A stretch of 64,000 nucleotides of DNA from Streptoverticillium olivoreticuli subsp. olivoreticuli (lineage in GTDB: Bacteria; Actinomycetota; Actinomycetes; Streptomycetales; Streptomycetaceae). The stretch lies in assembly GCF_003391135.1 (NCBI RefSeq), contig NZ_CP031455.1, positions 7,281,501-7,345,500 on the forward strand, read 5' to 3'. The notes beneath the pieces were generated by a model, which was given only the letters and a program-made list of their open reading frames with translations, did no database searches and was not told the origin of the DNA. Made by a program: the position numbers and the translations under genes. Below, piece after piece: positions 7,627-15,253 of the stretch (positions within the stretch are counted from its first letter, which is position 1; each line of letters begins with the position of its first letter).

Positions 7627-7658
7627 CGTGACGACAGTCACAGTGCGGTGATAACTTC
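7627..7658 (+). promoter_or_regulatory. Inverted-repeat operator before the aryl-CoA catabolic genes (copy 1)
   Basis: GTGAC-GACA-GTCAC (7627-7640) is a perfect 14-bp inverted repeat, followed by GTGA-TAACT-TCAC (7647-7659). The core TGACGRCAGTCA recurs at 13380-13391 between the other two transcripts of the same cluster. The cluster encodes a PaaX-family repressor, the obvious candidate ligand, but binding is inferred. Confidence 0.5.
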
Positions 7659-7699
7659 ACGGAGCATGCACCAGCCCCCAGGCTGAAGGAGTGCGCACC

Positions 7700-8527
7700 A
7701 TGGCCCCGTTCACCGGCTCCGCACCCCGCACCGAGAAATGGCAGCACCTGCGTCTGACGGTCGACTCCGGTGTCGCCACCGTCACCCTCTCCCGCCCCGG
7801 CAAGCTCAACGCGCTCACCTTCGGCGCCTACGCCGACCTGCGCGACCTGCTGCCCGAGCTCGCCCGGGACGGCTGCGTACGGGCCCTCGTCCTCGGCGGC
7901 GAGGGCCGCGGGTTCTGCTCCGGCGGTGACGTCGACGAGATCATCGGGGCCACCCTGGCCATGGACACCGGGCGCCTCCTCGACTTCAACCGGATGACCG
8001 GACAGGTCGTCCGCGCCCTGCGCGAGTGCCCGTTCCCCGTGATAGCCGCCGTGCACGGCGTCGCGGCGGGCGCCGGCGCCGTCCTCGCGCTCGCCGCCGA
8101 CTTCCGCGTCGCCGACCCCACCGCACGCTTCGCCTTCCTCTTCACCAGGGTCGGCCTCTCCGGCGGCGACATGGGCGCCGCCTACCTCCTGCCCCGCGTC
8201 GTCGGCCTCGGCCACGCCACCCGGCTGCTGATGCTCGGCGAGCCCGTACGCGCCGACGAGGCCGAGCGCATCGGACTCGTCAGCCAGTTGACGGAGGAGG
8301 GCGGTGCGGCCGCGGCGGCGCAGTCCCTCGCGCGCCGCCTCGCCGCCGGGCCCGCCCTCGCCCACGCCCAGACCAAGGCCCTGCTCACCGCCGAACTCGA
8401 CATGCCCCTCGCGGCGGCCGTCGAGCTCGACGCCGCCACTCAGGCACTGCTGATGAACAGCGCGGACTACGCCGAATTCCACGCCGCGTTCACCGAGAAG
8501 CGGCCGCCGGTCTGGCAAGGGCGGTGA
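7700..8527 (+). CDS. Enoyl-CoA hydratase/isomerase family protein of the aryl-CoA cluster
   Basis: 275 residues from ATG 7700, chosen because GAAGGAG at 7685-7691 is 8 bp upstream; a GTG at 7691 is in frame but lies on the ribosome binding site. Crotonase fold: oxyanion-hole segments GEGRGFCSGGDVDEI (about 67-81) and AAVHGVAAGAGAVLALAADF (about 113-132). The active-site segment FTRVGLSGGDMGAAYLLPR has Gly-Gly-Asp instead of the two-glutamate hydratase pattern, so it may act on an unusual ring-derived acyl-CoA or as an isomerase or hydrolase. It is the first gene of a two-gene unit, 2 bp before the monooxygenase/reductase, so it probably acts on that enzyme's product. Confidence 0.85.
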   Translation: MAPFTGSAPRTEKWQHLRLTVDSGVATVTLSRPGKLNALTFGAYADLRDLLPELARDGCVRALVLGGEGRGFCSGGDVDEIIGATLAMDTGRLLDFNRMTGQVVRALRECPFPVIAAVHGVAAGAGAVLALAADFRVADPTARFAFLFTRVGLSGGDMGAAYLLPRVVGLGHATRLLMLGEPVRADEAERIGLVSQLTEEGGAAAAAQSLARRLAAGPALAHAQTKALLTAELDMPLAAAVELDAATQALLMNSADYAEFHAAFTEKRPPVWQGR

Positions 8528-8529
8528 GC

Positions 8530-10800
8530 ATGCGGGTCGCGGTCATCGGCGGCGGCCCCGGCGGCCTCTGCGCCGCCGCCCTGCTGAAACGTCTCGCCCC
8601 CGACCGCGCGGTCACCCTCTGGGAGCGCAACGCCCCCGACGACACCTTCGGCTTCGGCGTCGTCCTCTCCGACGAGACCCTCGGCGGCATCGAGACCGCC
8701 GACCCGGACGTCCACGCCGCCCTGGGCCGCGAGTCCGTCCACTGGGACGCCATCGACATCGTGCACCGCGGCCGCACCCTGACCTCCGGCGGCCACGGCT
8801 TCGCCGCCCTCGGCCGCCACCGGCTCCTGGAGATCCTCCACGCGCGCTGCCGCGGGCTCGGCGTCGACCTCCGCTTTCGCACCGAGGCGCCGCCCGCCGC
8901 CGAACTGGCCCGCACCCACGACCTCGTCATCGCCGCCGACGGCGTGCACAGCACCACCCGCGCCGCTCACCGGGACCACTTCCGCCCCACCCTCACCACG
9001 CACCGGTGCCGCTACATCTGGCTCTCCGCCGACTTCGCGCTCGACGCCTTCCGCTTCGAGATCGCCGAGACCGAGCACGGGCTGATGCAGCTCCACGCCT
9101 ACCCCTACGCCGGCCCCTCGGCGGGCGGGCCGCACCCGGCCGGGGGCGCGAGCACCGTCATCGTCGAGATGCGCGAGGAGGTCTGGCGGCGTGCCGGGCT
9201 CGACCGCTGCGACGAGGCCGCCTCCGTCGAGCGGTGCGGCACGTACTTCGCCGGCCTCCTCAAGGGCCGCACCCTGCGCGCCAACCGCTCCGCCTGGACC
9301 GCGTTCCGCACGGTCGTCAACGCCCGCTGGTCGCACGGCAACACCGTGCTCCTCGGCGACGCCGCCCACACCGCCCACTTCTCCATCGGCTCCGGCACCA
9401 AACTCGCCGTCGAGGACGCGGTCGCCCTCGCGGCCCGCCTCCAGGACAGCGCCTCGGTCACCGAGGCCCTCACGGCGTACGAGGCCGAGCGCCGTCCGGT
9501 CGTGGAGTCCACCCAGCGCGCCGCCCGCGCCAGCCTCGAATGGTTCGAGAACCTCGCCGTCCACACCGGCCGGCCGCCCCACGGATTCGCGTTCGACCTT
9601 CTCACCCGCAGCCGCCGCGTCACCCACGACAACCTCCGGCTGCGCGACCCGGACTTCGTCGCCTCCGTCGAGGACGAGGCGGGCATACCGCCCGGCACCC
9701 CGCCGATGTTCACCCCCTTCCGGCTGCGCGGGCTGACCCTGCGCAACCGCGTCGTCGTCTCGCCCATGGACATGTACTCCGCCGTCGACGGCACCCCCGG
9801 CGACTTCCACCTCGTCCACCTCGGCGCCCGCGCCCTCGGCGGCGCCGCCCTGGTGATGACCGAGATGGTCTGCGTCAGCCCCCGGGGGCGCATCACCCCC
9901 GGCTGCGCCGGGCTGTACGCACCGGAGCACGAGACCGCCTGGCGCCGCGTCACCGACTTCGTCCACACCCAGGCACCCGGCACGGCCATCGGGGTCCAGC
10001 TCGGCCACTCCGGCCGCAAGGGCTCCACCCGGCGCCAGTGGGAAGGCATCGACCAGCCGCTGCCGCACGGCAACTGGCCCGTCGTCGCCCCCTCCGCGCT
10101 GCCCTACCGGCCCGGCGTCAACCAGGTCCCGCACGCCCTGACCACCGCCGAAATGACCGGCATACGCGAACAGTTCGCGCTCTCCGCCGCCGCGGCCGCC
10201 CGCGCGGGCTTCGACCTCCTCGAACTCCACTGCGCGCACGGCTATCTGCTCTCCGGCTTCCTCTCCCCCCTCACCAACCGGCGCACCGACGCCTACGGCG
10301 GCACCCTCGCCGCCCGGTTGCGCTATCCCCTGGAGGTCTTCGACGCGGTACGGGCCGTCTGGCCCGCCGACCGGCCCATGACCGTACGGATCTCCGCCAC
10401 CGACTGGGCGGACGGCGGCACCACGGCCGAGGACGCCGTCGCCGTCGCCCGCGCCTTCGCCGCTCACGGCGCCGACGCGCTCGACGTCTCCACCGGCCAG
10501 GTCGTCCCCCATGAACAGCCCGCGTACGGCCGCTCCTACCAGACGCCCTTCGCCGACCGGATCCGCCACGAGGCGGGCGTCCCGGTGATCGCGGTGGGCG
10601 CCATCTCCTCCTGGGACGACGTCAACTCCCTGATCCTCGCGGGCCGCGCCGACCTCTGCGCCCTCGCGCGCCCCCACCTCTACGACCCGCACTGGACGCT
10701 GCACGCGGCCGCGGAGCAGGGCTACGAGGGCACGCCCGCGCCCTGGCCCGCGCCGTACCGCGCGGGCAGCCGCAGACCGCCGACGGGCCGGGGGGCCTGA
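8530..10800 (+). CDS. Two-domain aryl-CoA monooxygenase/reductase (2-aminobenzoyl-CoA or salicylyl-CoA type)
   Basis: 756 residues. Residues 1-390 are a class A flavin monooxygenase: FAD-binding VIGGGPGGLCAAALL at the N-terminus and LLGDAAHTAHFSIGSGTKL at about 276-294. Residues about 395-745 are an old yellow enzyme-type NADH:flavin oxidoreductase (FTPFRLRGLTLRNRVVVSPM, GVQLGHSGRKGS, LELHCAHGYLLSGFLSPLTN). This fusion is characteristic of 2-aminobenzoyl-CoA monooxygenase/reductase of Azoarcus evansii (about 766 residues) and of proteins annotated as salicylyl-CoA 5-hydroxylase/oxidoreductase. It hydroxylates and then reduces the CoA-bound ring, so the aromatic ring is lost without a dioxygenase. 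The nearby CoA ligase and RidA favour the aminobenzoate version; which substrate is used is not provable from sequence. Confidence 0.88.
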   Translation: MRVAVIGGGPGGLCAAALLKRLAPDRAVTLWERNAPDDTFGFGVVLSDETLGGIETADPDVHAALGRESVHWDAIDIVHRGRTLTSGGHGFAALGRHRLLEILHARCRGLGVDLRFRTEAPPAAELARTHDLVIAADGVHSTTRAAHRDHFRPTLTTHRCRYIWLSADFALDAFRFEIAETEHGLMQLHAYPYAGPSAGGPHPAGGASTVIVEMREEVWRRAGLDRCDEAASVERCGTYFAGLLKGRTLRANRSAWTAFRTVVNARWSHGNTVLLGDAAHTAHFSIGSGTKLAVEDAVALAARLQDSASVTEALTAYEAERRPVVESTQRAARASLEWFENLAVHTGRPPHGFAFDLLTRSRRVTHDNLRLRDPDFVASVEDEAGIPPGTPPMFTPFRLRGLTLRNRVVVSPMDMYSAVDGTPGDFHLVHLGARALGGAALVMTEMVCVSPRGRITPGCAGLYAPEHETAWRRVTDFVHTQAPGTAIGVQLGHSGRKGSTRRQWEGIDQPLPHGNWPVVAPSALPYRPGVNQVPHALTTAEMTGIREQFALSAAAAARAGFDLLELHCAHGYLLSGFLSPLTNRRTDAYGGTLAARLRYPLEVFDAVRAVWPADRPMTVRISATDWADGGTTAEDAVAVARAFAAHGADALDVSTGQVVPHEQPAYGRSYQTPFADRIRHEAGVPVIAVGAISSWDDVNSLILAGRADLCALARPHLYDPHWTLHAAAEQGYEGTPAPWPAPYRAGSRRPPTGRGA

Positions 10801-10821
10801 CCGGCCGCGCCCGCGGGGGAG

Positions 10822-11661
10822 TCACGCCAGCGCCGCGTCCACGAAGCGTTCCCCCGCGCCGCGCAGCCGCGCGTGCAGCCCCGCGAAGACGCGCGCCGAG
10901 CGCACCCCCGGCCAGTCCGCGGGCAGCAGGGCCACCGGCAGGCCGGGGTCCGCGTAGGGCAGGTGCCGCCAGGAGTCCAGCGCGAGGAGGTAGTCGCGGT
11001 AGGCGTCCTGTGCGGGGACGGTCCGCCGCCGCGCCCACCGGTGCAGCACGGGCTCGTGCGCGGCGAGGAAGACGCGGTGCCGGTCCGCCAGCGAGTCCAG
11101 GTCCCACCACCGGCCCACCGCCTCCGCCGTCGGCTCGAACCCGAGGTGGCTGCCCCGGAACAGGTCGACGTAGGAGGCCAGTTCCAGGCGCTCCAGGGTG
11201 TGCCGGGTCTCCTCGTGCACGTGCGCCGGCGCGATCCACACCCCGGGCGCGGCCGCGCCGAAGCCCAGCCGGGCCAGCCGCGAGCGCAGCAGATGGCGCT
11301 TGTGCCGCTCCTCCTCGGGCACCGAGAAGACGGCCAGCAGCCACCCGTCGGCCGAACGCGTCGACATCCGGCCGTAGATGCGCCGGTCGCCGTCGTCCAG
11401 CAGCTGCCGGGCCGCGTCCGACAGCCCGTACCCCGCGGCGCCCCCGGGGGCGCGGTCCGAGACGAGCAGCCCGCGGCGTTTGAGCCGTGAGACGGCGGAC
11501 CGTACCGAGGGCGAGTCCACGCCCACGGCGGCCAGCAACCGGATCAGTGCCGCGATCGGCACCGTGCGGCCGGCCGGCTGTTCGGCGCGGGTGCGACCGT
11601 ACGCGCCGTAGAAAGTGACGATGAGGGACCGAGGAGTATGCAGTGGTTGCTGGTCAGTCAC
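10822..11661 (-). CDS. PaaX-family transcriptional repressor
   Basis: 279 residues. The N-terminal winged helix (about 10-85: SLIVTFYGAYG, VDSPSVRSAVSRLKRRGLL) and the PaaX central and C-terminal domains (SVPEEERHKRHLLRSRLARL, GVWIAPAH, DSWRHLPYADPGLPVALLP) are all present. PaaX proteins repress phenylacetate-type catabolic operons and are released by aryl-CoA thioesters. It is the second gene of an operon with the aryl-CoA ligase: its start overlaps the ligase's last codons by 8 bp, so translation is likely coupled. It probably controls this operon and the facing genes through the repeated TGACGRCAGTCA motif, sensing an aryl-CoA made by the ligase. Confidence 0.9.
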   Translation of the reverse strand: MTDQQPLHTPRSLIVTFYGAYGRTRAEQPAGRTVPIAALIRLLAAVGVDSPSVRSAVSRLKRRGLLVSDRAPGGAAGYGLSDAARQLLDDGDRRIYGRMSTRSADGWLLAVFSVPEEERHKRHLLRSRLARLGFGAAAPGVWIAPAHVHEETRHTLERLELASYVDLFRGSHLGFEPTAEAVGRWWDLDSLADRHRVFLAAHEPVLHRWARRRTVPAQDAYRDYLLALDSWRHLPYADPGLPVALLPADWPGVRSARVFAGLHARLRGAGERFVDAALA

Positions 11662-13294
11662 GGGGAAACTGTAAAGCTCCGTTGCGGAGCCGGAAGCGCT
11701 GGAGTTTGCCCGTGGGCGTGCGGGGGAGGGCGTCGTGGAACTCGATCTCGCGAGGGCACTTGTACGGGGCGATCTCCTTTTTGGTGAACTCCCGCAGCTC
11801 CGCGACGGTCTCCGCGGTGCGCGGCACGCCCGGCCGCAGCACCACGTGGGCGACGACGACCTCGCCCCGCCACTCGTCCGGCCGCCCCACGACGGCCGCC
11901 TCCAGCACCTGGGGATGGCGCAGCAGCGCCTCCTCGACCTCGGGGCCCGCGATGTTGTGGCCGGCCGAGATGATCATGTCGTCGGCGCGGGCGACGTAGC
12001 GGAAGTAGCCGTCGCCCTCGCGGACATAGGTGTCCCCGGTGAGGTTCCAGCCGTCCCGCACATACGAGCGCTGCCGGGCGTCGGCGAGGTAGCGGCAGCC
12101 GGTGGGCCCGCGCACGGCCAGCAGCCCCGGTTCGCCGTCCGGCACGGGCAGTCCGTCCGCGCCGACGACGCGCGCCTCGTAACCGGGCACCGGCAGGCCG
12201 GTGGTGCCGGGGCGGACGGCCTCGTCGGCGGCGGAGATGAAGATGTGCAGCATCTCGGTGGCGCCGATGCCGTTGATGAGCCGCAGCCCGGTGGCCTCCT
12301 GCCAGGCGTGCCAGAGCGCGGCCGGGAGGTGCTCGCCCGCGGAGACGCACCAGCGCAGGGACGAGGTGTCGTACGCGCCGAGCCGGGCGAGCATCGCGCG
12401 GTAGGCGGTCGGCGCGGTGAACAGCACGGTGACGCGGTGCCGTTCGATGTCCTCCAGCAGCCGTTCGGGGCCGCCCCAGTCGGACAGCAGCGCCGAGGCG
12501 CCCGCCCGCAGCGGGAAGATCACCAGACCGCCGAGCCCGAAGGTGAAGCCGAGCGGCGGGCTGCCCGCGAAGACGTCGTCGGGGCGCGGCCGCAGCACCC
12601 GCGCGGAGAACGTGTCGGCGACCGCGAGCACGTCCCGGTGGAAGTGGACGCACCCCTTGGGCCGTCCGGTGGTGCCGGAGGTGAACGCGATCAGCGCGAC
12701 GTCGTCGGCGGAGGTCGGAACCGGTGCGTACGATGAGGGTTTGTCCGCGGCCAGCCGCAGAAGGTCGCCCGGGCTCTCCCCGCCGTACGGTGTGACCCGT
12801 AAGGAGGTCACGGACGCCCGCGCCAGGTCGTCCACCGACCGGGTGTCGCACAACGCGTGCCGGATCCGGGCCAGTTCGCAGATCGTCGCCAGCTCCTGCG
12901 GGCGCTGCGCGGCCAGGACGGTCACCGCCACGGCCCCCGCCTTCATCACCGCCAGCCAGCAGGCCGCGAGCCAGGGCGTGGTGGGGCCGCGCAGCAGCAC
13001 CCGGTTGCCCGGCACCACGCCCAGGTCGCCGGTGAGCGTGTGCGCGATCCGGTCGACGTGCCCCTTCAGCTCTCCGTACGACCAGACGCCGCCCGCCCCG
13101 TCCCGTACGGCGGGCCGGTCCGCGCCCAGCCGGGCCACCGTCGCGTCCAGCAGCTCCGCACCGCAGTTGAGCCGGGCGGGGTAGCGCAGCGGGGGCCGGT
13201 CCGCCAGGTCGAAGCGGAGCACGGGCCACTGGTCGGCGGGCGGGAGGTGGTCGCGCGGGAAGGTGTCGACATGGGCCGACGGTTCGAGCTCCAT
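11654..13294 (-). CDS. Aryl-CoA ligase, benzoate/2-aminobenzoate-CoA ligase group (ANL superfamily)
   Basis: 546 residues. Activates an aromatic acid with ATP and CoA to the thioester. All ANL motifs are visible: A3 P-loop IAFTSGTTGRPKGCVHFHRD (about 209-228), A5 NGIGATEMLH, A7 GWNLTGDTY, A8 hinge, and the A10 lysine in PRTPTGKLQRFR near the C-terminus. The organisation and GATEMLHIFI sequence resemble 2-aminobenzoate- and benzoate-CoA ligases. It is transcribed divergently from the acyl-CoA dehydrogenase gene, with 134 bp between start codons that hold copy 2 of the shared inverted repeat. It should supply the substrate of the monooxygenase/reductase encoded at 8530-10800. Confidence 0.9.
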   Translation of the reverse strand: MELEPSAHVDTFPRDHLPPADQWPVLRFDLADRPPLRYPARLNCGAELLDATVARLGADRPAVRDGAGGVWSYGELKGHVDRIAHTLTGDLGVVPGNRVLLRGPTTPWLAACWLAVMKAGAVAVTVLAAQRPQELATICELARIRHALCDTRSVDDLARASVTSLRVTPYGGESPGDLLRLAADKPSSYAPVPTSADDVALIAFTSGTTGRPKGCVHFHRDVLAVADTFSARVLRPRPDDVFAGSPPLGFTFGLGGLVIFPLRAGASALLSDWGGPERLLEDIERHRVTVLFTAPTAYRAMLARLGAYDTSSLRWCVSAGEHLPAALWHAWQEATGLRLINGIGATEMLHIFISAADEAVRPGTTGLPVPGYEARVVGADGLPVPDGEPGLLAVRGPTGCRYLADARQRSYVRDGWNLTGDTYVREGDGYFRYVARADDMIISAGHNIAGPEVEEALLRHPQVLEAAVVGRPDEWRGEVVVAHVVLRPGVPRTAETVAELREFTKKEIAPYKCPREIEFHDALPRTPTGKLQRFRLRNGALQFPRD

Positions 13295-13379
13295 CGCGGA
13301 TGCGCCCCCTCGTGCCGGGGAATGGAGGTGAACGGGGTCTTGCCAGCCGTACGGATCCGCTGTCAGCGTAGCGAGTTGG

Positions 13380-13411
13380 TGACGGCAGTCAACAGATCGC
13401 GATAAGCGATC
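13380..13411. promoter_or_regulatory. Inverted-repeat operator between the ligase and acyl-CoA dehydrogenase genes (copy 2)
   Basis: TGAC-GGCA-GTCA (13380-13391) matches copy 1 at 7628-7639 in 11 of 12 bases. It is followed by GATCGC-GATAA-GCGATC (13395-13411), a perfect 6-bp inverted repeat. The pair lies in the divergent promoter region, so one bound repressor could control both directions. Confidence 0.5.
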
Positions 13412-13428
13412 GGGAAGGGGAACGGCCG

Positions 13429-14553
13429 GTGACCCCTCCGTTCGCCCTCGATGCGGAACAGCGCGCCTGGTGCGCCGAGCTCCGGTCCCTCGCCGCGGAA
13501 CGGCTGCGGCCCCTCGCCGCCGCGGGCGGGCCCGGCCGCGTCAACCGTCCGCTCGTCGCCGCCCTCGGCGAACTCGGGCTCCTGGCACGCCTTTTCCCCC
13601 AGGAGCGGCCCGTACGCGCGATGGACCTCTGCCTGTTGCGCGAATCCCTCGCCCGTGAGTGCACGGAGGCCGAGACGGCCCTCGCCCTCCAGGGCCTGGG
13701 CGCGGTGCCGGTCGCCCGGTATGGCACCGGGGCGCAGCGCGCGCGGTGGCTGCCGGAGGTCGTGGCGGGCCGCGCCGTCGCCGCGTTCGCGCTGAGCGAG
13801 CCGGGCGCCGGATCGGACGCCGCCGCCCTGGAGCTGCGGGCCGAGCCCGACGGCCGCGGCTGGCGGCTCACCGGGGAGAAGTGCTGGATCTCCAACGCCC
13901 CCGAGGCCGACCTGTACACCGTCTTCGCCCGCACCGGCCCCGGCGCCCGGGCCCACGGCGTCACCGCCTTCCTCGTCTCCGGCAGCCGGCCGGGCCTCGG
14001 CGGCCGTCCGCTCGACATGCTGAGCCCGCACCCGGTCGGCACGCTCACCTTCGACGGTGTCCGCGTGGAGCCGGACGACGTCATCGGCGAAGTGGGCGGC
14101 GGCTTCCGCGTCGCCATGGGCACGCTCGACCTGTTCCGGCCGAGCGTCGGCGCGTTCGCGGTGGGCATGGCGCGGGCCGCGCTCGCCGCCGCCGTGGCCC
14201 ACGCGGGCGAACGCCACGCGTTCGGCGGCCCGTTGAGGAACCTCCAGGCCGTCTCCCACCGGCTCGCCGAGATGGCCACCCGGACCGAGGCCGCGGCCCT
14301 GCTGGTGTACGCGGCGGCCGCGGCCCACGACGCGGGGGAGCCCGGCATCGCGGCCCGTGCGGCGATGGCCAAGCTGTTCGCCACCGAGACCGCGCAGTAC
14401 GTGGTGGACGCGGCCGTCCAGATCCACGGCGCCCGTGCCCTGGAGCGCGGCCACCTCCTCGAACACCTCTACCGCGAGGTCCGCGCCCCCCGCATCTACG
14501 AGGGCGCCACGGAGGTCCAGCGCACCATCATCGCGAAGGAGCTGTACCGATGA
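13429..14553 (+). CDS. Acyl-CoA dehydrogenase of the aryl-CoA cluster
   Basis: 374 residues from GTG 13429, with GGGAAGGGG 8 bp upstream. FAD flavoenzyme fold: FALSEPGAGSDAA (about 121-133), WISNAPEADLYTVFA, RHAFGGPLRNLQAVSHRLAE, and the C-terminal EGATEVQRTIIAKEL, where the glutamate of YEGATE is in the catalytic-base position. In this cluster it probably oxidises the alicyclic acyl-CoA produced after ring reduction, as in beta-oxidation of the 2-aminobenzoyl-CoA route. It overlaps the RidA gene by 4 bp (ATGA), so the two are translated together. Confidence 0.88.
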   Translation: MTPPFALDAEQRAWCAELRSLAAERLRPLAAAGGPGRVNRPLVAALGELGLLARLFPQERPVRAMDLCLLRESLARECTEAETALALQGLGAVPVARYGTGAQRARWLPEVVAGRAVAAFALSEPGAGSDAAALELRAEPDGRGWRLTGEKCWISNAPEADLYTVFARTGPGARAHGVTAFLVSGSRPGLGGRPLDMLSPHPVGTLTFDGVRVEPDDVIGEVGGGFRVAMGTLDLFRPSVGAFAVGMARAALAAAVAHAGERHAFGGPLRNLQAVSHRLAEMATRTEAAALLVYAAAAAHDAGEPGIAARAAMAKLFATETAQYVVDAAVQIHGARALERGHLLEHLYREVRAPRIYEGATEVQRTIIAKELYR

Positions 14554-14972
14554 CCGCACGGCCCGCGGAGGAACCGGCCCTGTGCCGGGTCAACCCGGGG
14601 GAGCTCTCGCCCCCTTCCGGCTTCTCCCACGCGGTGACGGCCACCGGCGGGCGGCTGGTGTTCCTCGCGGGGCAGACCGCGCTCGACGGTGACGGCGCGA
14701 TCGTGGCGGGCGGGCTGCCGGAGCAGTTCGCGCGGGCGCTGGCCAACCTCCTCACCGCGCTCCGCGCCGCCGGCGGCACCCCGCGCGACCTCGCCCGCGT
14801 CACCGTCCACACCACCGACGTCGCGGCCTACCGCGCCCACGCCGCCGAACTCGGCCGCATCTGGCGCCGGTCCGCGGGCCGGGACTACCCGGCCATGGCG
14901 CTCATCGGCGTGACCCGGCTCTGGGACGAGGCGGCGCTGGTCGAACTGGACGGGATCGCGGTCCTGCCCTAG
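14550..14972 (+). CDS. RidA (YjgF/YER057c/UK114) family enamine/imine deaminase
   Basis: 140 residues, starting in the ATGA overlap with the dehydrogenase gene. RidA proteins hydrolyse reactive enamines and imines to the keto compound and ammonia. The family pattern is clear: VFLAGQTALDGDG near residue 40, RVTVHTTDVAAY in the middle, and C-terminal ALIGVTRLWDEAALVELDGI with the conserved arginine of the ligand pocket. Coupling to an acyl-CoA dehydrogenase in an aryl-CoA cluster suggests removal of an amino group from an imine/enamine intermediate, which is what an aminobenzoyl-CoA pathway, but not a salicylate pathway, would need. That role is inference. Confidence 0.88.
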   Translation: MTARPAEEPALCRVNPGELSPPSGFSHAVTATGGRLVFLAGQTALDGDGAIVAGGLPEQFARALANLLTALRAAGGTPRDLARVTVHTTDVAAYRAHAAELGRIWRRSAGRDYPAMALIGVTRLWDEAALVELDGIAVLP

Positions 14973-14989
14973 CCCGGGCCCCGGGTGGG

Positions 14990-15163
14990 TCAGCCCTCGC
15001 CGTCCGCCGCCGCGCGCTCCTCGCGTGCCGCGGCGAACCCGCGCAGCCACGCGGCCCGCAGCGGATCCCCGGGGCTGTACGGACAGTCGCCCGTCCCCTC
15101 CCCGAGCTCGAAGGCCAGCCGCCCCTCCTTGGGCGCCACCACCAACTCGGCACGCGTCGCCAT
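14990..15163 (-). CDS. Small Rmf/CrpP-fold-like protein
   Basis: 57 residues (MATRAELVVAPKEGRL...). The segment CPYSPGDPLRAAWLRGFAAAR resembles the Cys-Pro-Tyr plus AW..G pattern of the ribosome modulation factor/CrpP-fold small proteins that are common in actinomycetes and mostly uncharacterised. ATG 15163 is preceded by GGAAGGGAG at 8 bp; an in-frame GTG at 15172 is less well placed. It converges with the RidA gene, 17 bp apart. Function unknown. Confidence 0.6.
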   Translation of the reverse strand: MATRAELVVAPKEGRLAFELGEGTGDCPYSPGDPLRAAWLRGFAAAREERAAADGEG

Positions 15164-15253
15164 ACCGGTCACTCCCTTCCAAATCCGCCGCGTTCGCGCT
15201 GTTCGCGTCAGATGCCGCGGAGTTCTTCGGCCGACCTTGATGACCTCATGATC

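Noticed and set aside
8467..10704. Minus-strand frame of about 745 codons opposite the monooxygenase/reductase
   Set aside because: Gly/Val/Glu-rich antisense shadow; the plus-strand fusion enzyme is clear.
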